A stretch of 64,000 nt of DNA from Streptomyces sp. MspMP-M5 (GTDB taxonomy: Bacteria > Actinomycetota > Actinomycetes > Streptomycetales > Streptomycetaceae). The position numbers were made by a program, and so were the translations under genes. The stretch lies in the NCBI RefSeq assembly GCF_000373585.1, contig NZ_KB891951.1:20026-84025 (forward strand). The letters are read 5' to 3'. Below, piece by piece: positions 51,756-59,185 of the stretch; position 1 is the stretch's first letter, and every line of letters starts with the position of its first letter. Below the pieces are notes generated by a model that was not told the DNA's origin, did not search any database, and saw only the letters and a program-made list of their open reading frames with translations.

Positions 51756-51965
51756 ATGGCCGGTCCTGCCCGCACGTCGTACCGGGCGTGCGCCGACGCA
51801 GCTCATCCCGAGTCGGGCCGCCCACCTGCTCCGGCACCTGAAGGCGGCGGGCCGGTGAGCGGCCGGCCGGACGACGTGAGCCGGAAGATCGCCAAGCGGA
51901 ACGAACAGTCGGAGGGCCCGAACGGCGGCAAGAAGACCGACGGCCGGGGACGACCGTGCCGCTAG
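51756..51965 (+). CDS. Small hypothetical protein, divergent from the XRE gene
   Basis: This 69-residue ORF begins at ATG 51756, 5 nt after TAAGGAGG, a near-perfect Shine-Dalgarno. The product is hydrophilic (AGPARTSYRACADAAHPESG, then SRKIAKRNEQSEGPNGGKK) with a basic C-terminus. No family is recognised. It overlaps the next frame by 10 nt. Confidence 0.55.
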   Translation: MAGPARTSYRACADAAHPESGRPPAPAPEGGGPVSGRPDDVSRKIAKRNEQSEGPNGGKKTDGRGRPCR

Positions 51966-52231
51966 CCCGCCGCGCCGCTGCCCGGCAGACGACCGAACCG
52001 GAGGCGGCTGCGGAGGTGGAGGCGGGAGCCGAGGCGGAAGTGGAAGTGGCGTGCGAGGAGCGGCCCCTTTGCCCGTTCGCCTGGCATGACATGGAGCCGC
52101 TCGGTGGCCATGCGTTCCGCTGCGACACTCACGGCGCGACGCTGATCGTTCACTCACCGGGCCGCCCGACGGGAAGCGGCCGTTCCGGTCCTCGTGCGGG
52201 GGCTGGCTCTCGCCCGGACCCGCCGCCATGA
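51956..52231 (+). CDS. Possible small Cys/His protein
   Basis: This 91-residue ORF begins at GTG 51956, overlapping the stop of the preceding ORF. An Ala/Glu-rich head (TEPEAAAEVEAGAEAEVEV) leads to ERPLCPFAWHDMEPLGGH and AFRCDTHGATLIVH, where CP, H, C and H could coordinate a metal. The C-terminal 25 residues look like non-coding run-on. No family is recognised. Confidence 0.4.
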   Translation: MPLARRAAARQTTEPEAAAEVEAGAEAEVEVACEERPLCPFAWHDMEPLGGHAFRCDTHGATLIVHSPGRPTGSGRSGPRAGAGSRPDPPP

Positions 52232-52411
52232 CGGCGTTCGCGCCGAGATCGACCGGCTGGGCTGCGGGCCGGGCGGCGGCCCGGAGCCGGGTCGGGGGGA
52301 GTGGAGTGTGGTCCTCCGGTACGGGCCGGCGCCGCGGTGTGAAACCCTGGTGAAGGGGCGACGTCCCCGTCGACGAGCAGATCGGCCAGGCCAGGAAAGG
52401 ACCGGAGGGCA

Positions 52412-53032
52412 GTGGGCGAGAGTGCGGCCGTCCGGCCCCGCAACCCGCGTGGGCAGGGCGAGCGCCTGCGGGAGGAACTCCTGCGGGCGACCGAGCGCCT
52501 CCTGGAGGAGGTCGGCAGCGAGGACGCGCTGTCGCTGCGCGCGGTGGCCCGGGAGGCCGGGGTCGCCGCGCCGAGCATCTACCGGCACTTCGCCGACAAG
52601 ACCGAGCTGGTCTGGGCCACCCTGGAGGTCAGCTACGAGCGGCTGGCGCACGCCATGACCGACGCCGCCGGGCAGGCCGAGGAGGATGACCCGGTGGCCC
52701 GGCTGCGCGCGCAGCTGCGCGCCTACTGCCGCTACGCCATCGAGCACCCGGCCAACTACCGCCTGCTCTACGAGACCCGGCAGACCCCGGTCGGCCCGGA
52801 GCGGCTCGCCGGGCACCCGGCCGGGCTGCTGGTGCGCAGCTGGCACCACGCGCTGACCGCCTGCGAGGAGGCCGGCTGGCGGGTGCGGGGCTCGCGCTCC
52901 GAGGCGCCGTATCTGCTGTGGTCGGCGGTGCACGGCCGGGTCATGATCTGGCAGGTCATGCCGAGCCGCAAGGACACCAGCCGACTGGACGGGTTCGTGG
53001 AGGAACTGCTGCAGCTGTTGCTGGAGCGCTGA
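52412..53032 (+). CDS. TetR family transcriptional regulator
   Basis: This 206-residue regulator has the TetR DNA-binding domain REELLRATERLLEEVGSEDA, LSLRAVAREAGVAAPSIYRH and FADKTELVWATL. The C-terminal ligand domain includes WHHALTACEEAGWRV and LLWSAVHGRVMIWQV, as in TetR_C_13-type proteins. The GTG at 52412 follows GGAGGG by 3 nt. It lies directly upstream of, and in the same direction as, the P450-ferredoxin-reductase operon, whose promoter carries TTAC/GTAA repeats, so it likely controls that operon. Confidence 0.9.
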   Translation: MGESAAVRPRNPRGQGERLREELLRATERLLEEVGSEDALSLRAVAREAGVAAPSIYRHFADKTELVWATLEVSYERLAHAMTDAAGQAEEDDPVARLRAQLRAYCRYAIEHPANYRLLYETRQTPVGPERLAGHPAGLLVRSWHHALTACEEAGWRVRGSRSEAPYLLWSAVHGRVMIWQVMPSRKDTSRLDGFVEELLQLLLER

Positions 53033-53083
53033 ACCCCGGCGCCTGCCCGAACGTCGGCGCCTGCCCGAACCCCGGCGCATTCC
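53031..53083. repeat. 18-bp tandem repeat over the tetR-like stop codon
   Basis: Three units of 18 bp, GAACCCCGGCGCCTGCCC (53031-53048), a two-mismatch copy (53049-53066) and a diverged copy (53067-53083), begin inside the stop codon. Being a multiple of 3, the unit could extend a protein if the stop were lost. Confidence 0.75.
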
Positions 53084-53132
53084 TCCGGCGCTCCCTTCTT
53101 CTCGCTTCTCGCCACCCCCCGAGGCCCCTCTC

Positions 53133-53162
53133 AGGCCCCGGCCGCACCGTCGGCCGGGGCCT
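53133..53162 (+). terminator. Terminator of the tetR-like gene
   Basis: AGGCCCCGGCC (53133-53143) pairs perfectly with GGCCGGGGCCT (53152-53162) with an 8-nt loop, followed by TGTTG. It isolates the regulator from the P450 operon. Confidence 0.85.
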
Positions 53163-53231
53163 TGTTGCGTATCCGCCGCCGGGCGGTCGCGGGTGTTCCG
53201 CTCCTCACGTTCCGCCGGAGACCCCGCGGCG

Positions 53232-53261
53232 TTTACCCGATCATTACGCATGTAAGTTTAC
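53232..53261. promoter_or_regulatory. Operator-like TTAC/GTAA repeats of the P450 operon
   Basis: TTTAC (53232-53236), TTAC (53244-53247), GTAA (53252-53255) and TTTAC (53257-53261) lie in an AT-rich island 63-92 nt before the P450 ATG, in direct and inverted orientation. This fits a TetR-type operator overlapping the promoter. Confidence 0.55.
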
Positions 53262-53323
53262 GCTCGTTAGGCGAAGGATCGACTCATGGCGCACACCCGA
53301 CCGGTGTGCGCGCGAGGAGCGAG

Positions 53324-54553
53324 ATGACCGAGATGATCGACACGACAGTCCCCGCCGCCCCGGCACCGCTGCCCGTGGAACCTCCCAGCGGCTGCCCCTT
53401 CCACCCCCCGGCCGAGTTCGGCACCTTGCGCACCGAGGAGCCGATCTCCAAGATCTCGCTCCCCGACGGCAGTTGGGCCTGGCTGGCCACCCGCTACGCC
53501 GACATCCGCGCGATCCTCGGCGACACCCGCTTCAGCTCCGACACCACCCTCCACGGCTACCCGCTCAGCGGCATGACCGGCGGCGCCAACACCAAGAACC
53601 GCGGTTTCATCCGCATGGATCCGCCGGAGCACACCCGGCTCCGGCGGATGGTCACCCGCGAGTTCATGGTCAAGCGCGTCGAGGCCCTGCGCCCGGAGAT
53701 CCAGCGCCTCACCGACGAGCTGTGCGACGCGATGGAGCGCCGCGCCGGCGAGCCGGTCGACCTGGTCGAGGCGCTCGCCCTGCCCGTCCCCTCGCTCGTC
53801 ATCAGCCTGCTGCTGGGCGTCCCCTACGACGACCACGACATCTTCCAGCGGCTCACCGGCACACTGCTCTCGCGCACCGTCACCGACGAGGAGCGCGAGG
53901 CCGCCCGGACCGAACTCCGCGACTATCTGGACGCGTTGGTCACCGCCAAGGAGCAGGAGCCGGGCGACGACATCCTCGGCCGGCTGATCGTCGAGCAGCA
54001 GCGCACCGGCGAGATCAGCCACGACGACGTCGCCGCCTTCGCCGCCCTGCTGCTGATCGCCGGCCACGAGACCACCGCCAACATGATCGGCCTCAGTGCT
54101 CTGACGCTGATGCAGGACCCGGACGCCGCCGAGCGGCTGCGGCAGGACCCGGCGCTGATCCGCGGCGCCGTCGAGGAACTGCTGCGCTACCACAGCATCA
54201 TCCGCAACGGCCCCCGCCGGGTCGCCACCACCGACATCGAGGTCGGCGGGCAGCTCATCCGCGCAGGTGAGGGCGTGGTGGCGGCCGTCCCGTCCGCCAA
54301 CCACGACGACCGCGTCTTCGACGACCCCGACCGCCTCGACCTCGCCCGGCCCAACGCCCAGCACCACGTCGCCTTCGGCTACGGCATCCACCAGTGCCTC
54401 GGCCAGGCCCTCGCCCGGGTGGAGCTCCAGGTCGTCATAGCCACCCTGCTCCGCCGCTTCCCCGCCATGCGGCCCGCCGTGCCCGTCGAGGAGATCCCCT
54501 TCCGCACCGACATGGCCATCTACGGCTGCCACTCCCTGCCCGTCACCTGGTGA
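53324..54553 (+). CDS. Cytochrome P450 (CYP105-like)
   Basis: This 409-residue P450 has a complete set of motifs: FIRMDPPEHTRLRRMV, I-helix AGHETT (acid-alcohol pair intact), ExxR as EELLRY, and haem loop FGYGIHQCLG. The N-terminal SGCPFHPPAEF is typical of CYP105. The ATG at 53324 is preceded by GAGGAG at 6 nt. It is followed by a 3Fe-4S ferredoxin and a ferredoxin reductase, making a self-sufficient class I electron chain, probably for xenobiotic or secondary-metabolite hydroxylation under TetR control. Confidence 0.94.
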   Translation: MTEMIDTTVPAAPAPLPVEPPSGCPFHPPAEFGTLRTEEPISKISLPDGSWAWLATRYADIRAILGDTRFSSDTTLHGYPLSGMTGGANTKNRGFIRMDPPEHTRLRRMVTREFMVKRVEALRPEIQRLTDELCDAMERRAGEPVDLVEALALPVPSLVISLLLGVPYDDHDIFQRLTGTLLSRTVTDEEREAARTELRDYLDALVTAKEQEPGDDILGRLIVEQQRTGEISHDDVAAFAALLLIAGHETTANMIGLSALTLMQDPDAAERLRQDPALIRGAVEELLRYHSIIRNGPRRVATTDIEVGGQLIRAGEGVVAAVPSANHDDRVFDDPDRLDLARPNAQHHVAFGYGIHQCLGQALARVELQVVIATLLRRFPAMRPAVPVEEIPFRTDMAIYGCHSLPVTW

Positions 54554-54623
54554 CCGGCCACCCCGGCCGCACCGGCCACCCCGGCCGACCCACCGATCCG
54601 ACCCACGCCCACGGAGCCACACC

Positions 54624-54818
54624 ATGAAGATCACCCTTGATGCCGACAAGTGCTGCGCCGCCGGCCAGTGCGTGCTGATCGCCCCCGAGGTCTTCGACCA
54701 GCGGGACGAGGACGGCGTGGTCGTCCTCCTCGACGCCGAGCCGCCCGCCGGGCAGCACGCCGCGGTCCGCGAGGCGGCCGCCATCTGCCCGGCCGCCGTG
54801 ATCGAGGTGCAGGAATGA
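54624..54818 (+). CDS. 3Fe-4S ferredoxin for P450
   Basis: This 64-residue ferredoxin has the single-cluster motif DKCCAAGQCVLIAPEVF with a distal CP in AAAICPAAVIEV. The second Cys of a 4Fe-4S motif is replaced by Ala/Gly, giving a 3Fe-4S cluster as in other CYP105 partners. It carries electrons from the reductase to the P450. Its stop overlaps the reductase start (ATGA). Confidence 0.94.
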   Translation: MKITLDADKCCAAGQCVLIAPEVFDQRDEDGVVVLLDAEPPAGQHAAVREAAAICPAAVIEVQE

Positions 54819-56152
54819 CGAACTGTCCGATCGCCGTCGTCGGCGCCTCGGCCGCCGGTATCACCGCCGCCGAGGCCCTGCGCCGGGCCGGCTGGGACGG
54901 CCCGCTGATCCTGATCGGCGACGAGCCGCACCTCCCGTACGACCGGCCGCCGCTGTCCAAGCAGCTGCTGCACGGCGCCTGGGAGCCGGCCAAGCTGATG
55001 CTGCGCACCGAGGAGCAGCTCGCCCCGCTCGGCCTCGACCTGCGGCTCGGCACCCGCGCCACCGCCCTCGACGCGGCCACCCGCACCCTCACCCTCGACG
55101 GGGGCGAGCACCTGGCCTGCGCCGGCGTGATCATCGCCACCGGCGTCGCGGCCCGCACCCTGCCCGCCGCCGAGGGGCTCACCGGTGTCTTCACCCTGCG
55201 CACCCTCGACGACGCGCTGGCCCTGCGCGACCGGCTGTCCGGCGGCCCCCGCCGCCTCGTCGTGGTCGGCAACGGCGTCCTGGGCTGCGAGGCCGCCGCA
55301 GTCGCCCGCGAGCTGGGGCACGACGTCGCCCTCGTCGGCCGGGAGCCGGTGCCGATGGCCGCCGCCGTCGGCGCGGGCATCGGGGAACTGCTCGCCGAGG
55401 AGCACCGGGCCCGCGGCGTCCGCCTGTTGACCGGGGAGGTGGCCGCGTTCGAGACCACCGGGAACGCGACGGACGCAACGGGCGCGACGGACGCGGCCGA
55501 CGCGACGGACGGGCCAGCCGCCCAGGTCACCGGCGTTCGGCTGGCCGACGGCACAGTGCTCCCCGCCGACTTGGTCCTGCTCGCCATCGGCTCCGAGCCC
55601 GCCGTGGGCTGGCTGGCCGACCCGGCCCTGGACACCACCGACGGGCTCGGCTGCGACGCCTACTGCGCCGCCGCCCCCGGCATCTACGCCGCGGGCGACG
55701 TGGCCCGCTGGGAGCACCCGGTGCACGGCCGCCCGCTCCGCTTCGAGCACCGGATGAACGCCACCGAGCAGGCCATGGCCGCCGCCCGCAACCTCGTCGC
55801 CGAGCTGACCGCCGAGACCGCCGAAGCCGCAGCCGAAGCGGCCGAGGGCGCGGAGCCGCCGGAGCGCCGGCCCTTCGCCCCCGTGCCCTACTTCTGGTCC
55901 GACCAGTACGGCCTCAAGCTCCAGGCGTACGGCCTGACCGCCGGCGCCGACGAGGTGGAGACCACCGTCCTGGACCGCGACGCCCGCCGCGCCGTCGCCC
56001 TCTACGGCCGCGCCGGCCGGGCCGTCGGCGTACTGGCCTGCGCCCTGCCGCCGCGCCAGATACGGGCGCTGCGCGCGGTGGTCGCCACCCCCGTCCCCTG
56101 GGAGGAGGCACGCGACCGGGTCCGGGAGGCCACCGCCACCGCCGTCGGCTGA
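54815..56152 (+). CDS. FAD-dependent ferredoxin reductase
   Basis: This 445-residue flavoprotein of the putidaredoxin-reductase type has the FAD motif VVGASAAGITAAEALR, the NAD(P) motif VVVGNGVLGCEAAAVA, and the C-terminal FAD contact GIYAAGDVARWEHP. It reduces the adjacent ferredoxin with NAD(P)H. Two low-complexity insertions are unusual: ATDATGATDAADATDG (about 217-235) and AETAEAAAEAAEGAE (about 330-346), both at surface positions. It is coupled to the ferredoxin gene. Confidence 0.93.
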   Translation: MTNCPIAVVGASAAGITAAEALRRAGWDGPLILIGDEPHLPYDRPPLSKQLLHGAWEPAKLMLRTEEQLAPLGLDLRLGTRATALDAATRTLTLDGGEHLACAGVIIATGVAARTLPAAEGLTGVFTLRTLDDALALRDRLSGGPRRLVVVGNGVLGCEAAAVARELGHDVALVGREPVPMAAAVGAGIGELLAEEHRARGVRLLTGEVAAFETTGNATDATGATDAADATDGPAAQVTGVRLADGTVLPADLVLLAIGSEPAVGWLADPALDTTDGLGCDAYCAAAPGIYAAGDVARWEHPVHGRPLRFEHRMNATEQAMAAARNLVAELTAETAEAAAEAAEGAEPPERRPFAPVPYFWSDQYGLKLQAYGLTAGADEVETTVLDRDARRAVALYGRAGRAVGVLACALPPRQIRALRAVVATPVPWEEARDRVREATATAVG

Positions 56153-56224
56153 CGGCCCCGCCCCGCGCACGGGGGGCCGCGGGCACGCCGCCCCACCCCG
56201 CACGGGTGCCGCGGACACGGAGCC

Positions 56225-56403
56225 CGGTGCCGGGCCACGGCGCACGGTGTCGGACCACGGCGAGCGGCGTCCGAGCAGGGAGGACGTGTCGGATCACGGC
56301 GAGCGGTGCCGGGCCACGGCGGGCAGTATCGGATCACGGAGAGCGGTGTCCGACCACGGCGGGCGGTGCCCGATCATGGCGGGCGGTGTCCGATCATGGA
56401 GAC
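56225..56403. repeat. Nine degenerate 20-bp tandem repeats abutting the UvrA-like gene
   Basis: About nine copies of a unit close to CGGTGTCCGACCACGGCGAG run head to tail and end immediately before the ATG at 56404; the third-fourth copies share an indel. The last unit supplies the Shine-Dalgarno-like GGAGAC. Twenty bp is two helical turns, so sites face one side. The unit is not a multiple of three, so it is not a coding repeat. There are no spacers as in CRISPR. Confidence 0.85.
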
Positions 56404-58887
56404 ATGGTCGACTCGTACGTCCGGGTGCGCGGCGCCCGTGAGCACAATCTCCGCGGTATCGATGTGGACATCCCGAGGGACGCGCTGGTCGCGTTCACCG
56501 GGGTGTCCGGATCGGGGAAGTCCTCGCTCGCCTTCGGCACCCTGTACGCCGAGGCGCAGCGCCGCTACTTCGAGTCGGTCGCCCCCTACGCCCGGCGGCT
56601 GATCCACCAGGTCGGCGCGCCCAAGGTCGAGGAGATCAGCGGACTGCCGCCGGCCGTCGCACTGGAGCAGCGGCGCTCCGCGCCCACCTCCCGCTCCTCG
56701 GTCGGCACCGTCACCACCCTCTCCAACACCCTGCGGATGCTCTTCTCCCGCGCCGGCGACTACCCTCCCGGCAGCACCGGACGCCTCGACTCCGACGCCT
56801 TCTCACCCAACACCGCCGCCGGCGCCTGCCCCGAGTGCCACGGACTGGGCACCGTCCACCGCGTCACCGAGGACTCCCTCGTCCCCGACCCCTCGCGCTC
56901 CATCCGCGACGGTGCCGTCGCCGCCTGGCCCGGCGCCTGGCAGGGCAAGAACCTCCGCGACATCCTCGCCACCCTCGGCCACGACATCGACCGCCCCTGG
57001 CGCGAGCTGCCGCCCGCCGACCGCGAGTGGATCCTGTTCACCGACGAGCAGCCGGTCGTCACCGTCCACCCGGTCCGCGAGGCCGGCCGCATCCAACGCC
57101 CGTACAAGGGCCAGTACATGAGCGCCCGCCGCTATGTCCTGCACACCTTCGCCGACTCCAAGAGCGAGCCGCTGCGCAAGCGCGTCCGGGAGTTCATGAC
57201 CGCCGAGCCCTGCCCCGCGTGCGGCGGCCGCCGGCTGCGCCCCGAGGCGCTGGCGGTCACCTTCGAGGGCCACGACATCGCCACCCTCGCGGGCCTGCCG
57301 CTGGCCACCCTCGCCGAACTCCTCCGCCCCACCGCCGCCCGCCCCGGCGACGAACCCGCCCCCGCGCTCGCCCGCGACCTGGTCGCCCGGATCGAGATCC
57401 TCACCGAACTCGGCCTGGGCTACCTCGGCATGGACCGCCCCGCCCCCACCCTCTCCGCCGGCGAACTCCAGCGCCTCCGCCTCGCCACCCAGCTGCGCTC
57501 CGGCCTCTTCGGCGTGGTCTACGTCCTCGACGAGCCCTCCGCCGGCCTGCACCCCGCCGACACCGAGGCCCTGCTCACCGTGCTGCGCCGCCTCAAGGAG
57601 GCCGGCAACACCCTCTTCGTCGTCGAGCACGACATGGACGTGGTCCGCCACGCCGACTGGATCGTGGACATCGGCCCGCGCGCCGGCGAGCACGGCGGCC
57701 GGGTCCTGCACAGCGGCCCGGTCGCCGCCCTCGCCGACGCCGAACACTCCGCCACCCGCCCCTTCCTCTTCGCCACCGAACCCCCGCCCGCCCGCACCCC
57801 GCGCACCCCGACCGGCACCCTGGCCCTGCACGGCGTCACCCTGCACAACCTCCGCGACCTGGACGCCACCTTCCCGCTCGGCGTCTTCACCGCCGTCACC
57901 GGCGTCTCCGGATCCGGTAAATCGACCCTGGTCACCCGGGTCCTCGCCGAGACCGTCCAGGAGCACCTGGGCGCCACCGGCCCCCGCCCGGACGCCGACA
58001 CCGGCCCGGGCGCCTCCGCCGCCGACGTCGACCAGGCCACCGAGCCCGCACCCCGCGCCCGGCTCACCGCCGCCACCGGCCTGGACGCCGTCGACCGGCT
58101 GGTCCGCGTCGACCAGAAGCCCATCGGCCGCACCCCGCGCTCCAACCTCGCCACGTACACCGGCCTGTTCGACGCCGTCCGCAAGGTCTTCGCCGCCACC
58201 GACGAGGCCCGCGCCCGCGGCTACACCGCCGGCCGGTTCTCCTTCAACGTCCCCGCCGGCCGCTGCGAGACCTGCCAGGGCGAGGGCTTCACCGCCGTCG
58301 AACTCCTCTTCCTGCCCGGCACCTACGCCCCCTGCGCCGACTGCCACGGCGCCCGCTACAACCCCGAGACCCTCCAGATCACCCACCGCGACCGCACCAT
58401 CGCCGACGTCCTGGGCCTGACCGTCGACGACGCCGCGGAGTTCCTCGCCGACGTCCCCGCCGCCGCCCGCAGCCTGCGCACCCTCCAGGACGTCGGGCTC
58501 GGCTATCTGCGGCTCGGCCAGCCCGCCACCGAACTCTCCGGCGGCGAGGCCCAGCGCATCAAACTCGCCACCGAACTCCAGCGCACCCGCCGCGGCCACA
58601 CCCTCTACCTCCTCGACGAACCCACCACCGGCCTGCACCCCGCCGACACCGAGGTGCTGCTGCGGCAACTGCACGGCCTGGTCGACGCGGGCCACACCGT
58701 CGTGGTCGTCGAACACGACATGGGCGTGGTGGCCGGCGCCGACCACGTCATCGACCTCGGCCCCGGCGGCGGCGCGGAGGGCGGCCGGATCGTCGCCGCG
58801 GGCACCCCCGCCGAGGTCGCCGCCGCCCCCGGCAGCCGCACCGCCGGCTATCTCGCCCGTAGGAGGGCACACCGGGAACGTTCTTGA
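56404..58887 (+). CDS. UvrA-like ABC protein (class II UvrA paralogue)
   Basis: This 827-residue protein is of the excinuclease UvrA family, shorter than housekeeping UvrA. It has two ABC ATPase modules: Walker A GVSGSGKSS near residue 36 and GVSGSGKST near 500, signatures LSAGELQR near 350 (altered from LSGGE) and LSGGEAQR near 713, and Walker B in VLDEPSAGLHP and LLDEPTTGLHP. Zinc-finger Cys pairs are CPECHG, CPACGG, CETCQG and CADCHG. The UvrB-binding insert appears missing. Streptomyces paralogues give resistance to DNA-binding antibiotics (DrrC type), so self-protection or damage tolerance is likely. Confidence 0.92.
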   Translation: MVDSYVRVRGAREHNLRGIDVDIPRDALVAFTGVSGSGKSSLAFGTLYAEAQRRYFESVAPYARRLIHQVGAPKVEEISGLPPAVALEQRRSAPTSRSSVGTVTTLSNTLRMLFSRAGDYPPGSTGRLDSDAFSPNTAAGACPECHGLGTVHRVTEDSLVPDPSRSIRDGAVAAWPGAWQGKNLRDILATLGHDIDRPWRELPPADREWILFTDEQPVVTVHPVREAGRIQRPYKGQYMSARRYVLHTFADSKSEPLRKRVREFMTAEPCPACGGRRLRPEALAVTFEGHDIATLAGLPLATLAELLRPTAARPGDEPAPALARDLVARIEILTELGLGYLGMDRPAPTLSAGELQRLRLATQLRSGLFGVVYVLDEPSAGLHPADTEALLTVLRRLKEAGNTLFVVEHDMDVVRHADWIVDIGPRAGEHGGRVLHSGPVAALADAEHSATRPFLFATEPPPARTPRTPTGTLALHGVTLHNLRDLDATFPLGVFTAVTGVSGSGKSTLVTRVLAETVQEHLGATGPRPDADTGPGASAADVDQATEPAPRARLTAATGLDAVDRLVRVDQKPIGRTPRSNLATYTGLFDAVRKVFAATDEARARGYTAGRFSFNVPAGRCETCQGEGFTAVELLFLPGTYAPCADCHGARYNPETLQITHRDRTIADVLGLTVDDAAEFLADVPAAARSLRTLQDVGLGYLRLGQPATELSGGEAQRIKLATELQRTRRGHTLYLLDEPTTGLHPADTEVLLRQLHGLVDAGHTVVVVEHDMGVVAGADHVIDLGPGGGAEGGRIVAAGTPAEVAAAPGSRTAGYLARRRAHRERS

Positions 58888-58972
58888 CGGTCCGCTAATG
58901 TACGCGGGTCAGTCAGCACACCCCGCGGAGCCGGCGCACGACGGGCCGCGGCACGACGAAGGGGCACCACCC

Positions 58973-59185
58973 GTGGCAGACATAGAGCAGGCCAGGGCCA
59001 CGTTCGCGAAGTTCGACGCGGACGGCGACGGCCTGGTCACGCCGGACGAGTTCAAGCACGCGATGGCCGAGATGGGCGATCACCTGGTCACCGGCCCGAT
59101 GGCCGAAGCGGTCATCAAGGCCAAGGACTCCGACGACGACGGCCTGATGTCGTTCGACGAGTTCTGGACGTCAGCCCAGGGCTGA
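58973..59185 (+). CDS. EF-hand calcium-binding protein
   Basis: This 70-residue protein has two EF-hand loops: DADGDGLVTPDE near residue 14 and DSDDDGLMSFDE near 54, both with all acidic ligands, so calcium binding is expected. It resembles the small Cab proteins of Streptomyces. The GTG at 58973 gives the usual length. The 3' half (59080-59185) is overlapped antisense by the GH92 gene. Confidence 0.92.
   Translation: MADIEQARATFAKFDADGDGLVTPDEFKHAMAEMGDHLVTGPMAEAVIKAKDSDDDGLMSFDEFWTSAQG

Noticed and set aside
53267..56245. A 992-codon minus-strand frame opposite the P450 operon
   Set aside because: Antisense shadow; the plus-strand genes have complete family motifs.
56225..56403. Possible CRISPR array
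   Set aside because: Units are contiguous with no spacers and no cas genes are near.
58898..58972. Longer N-terminus for the EF-hand protein
   Set aside because: The upstream residues are not family-like, and the GTG at 58973 gives the normal 70-residue length.
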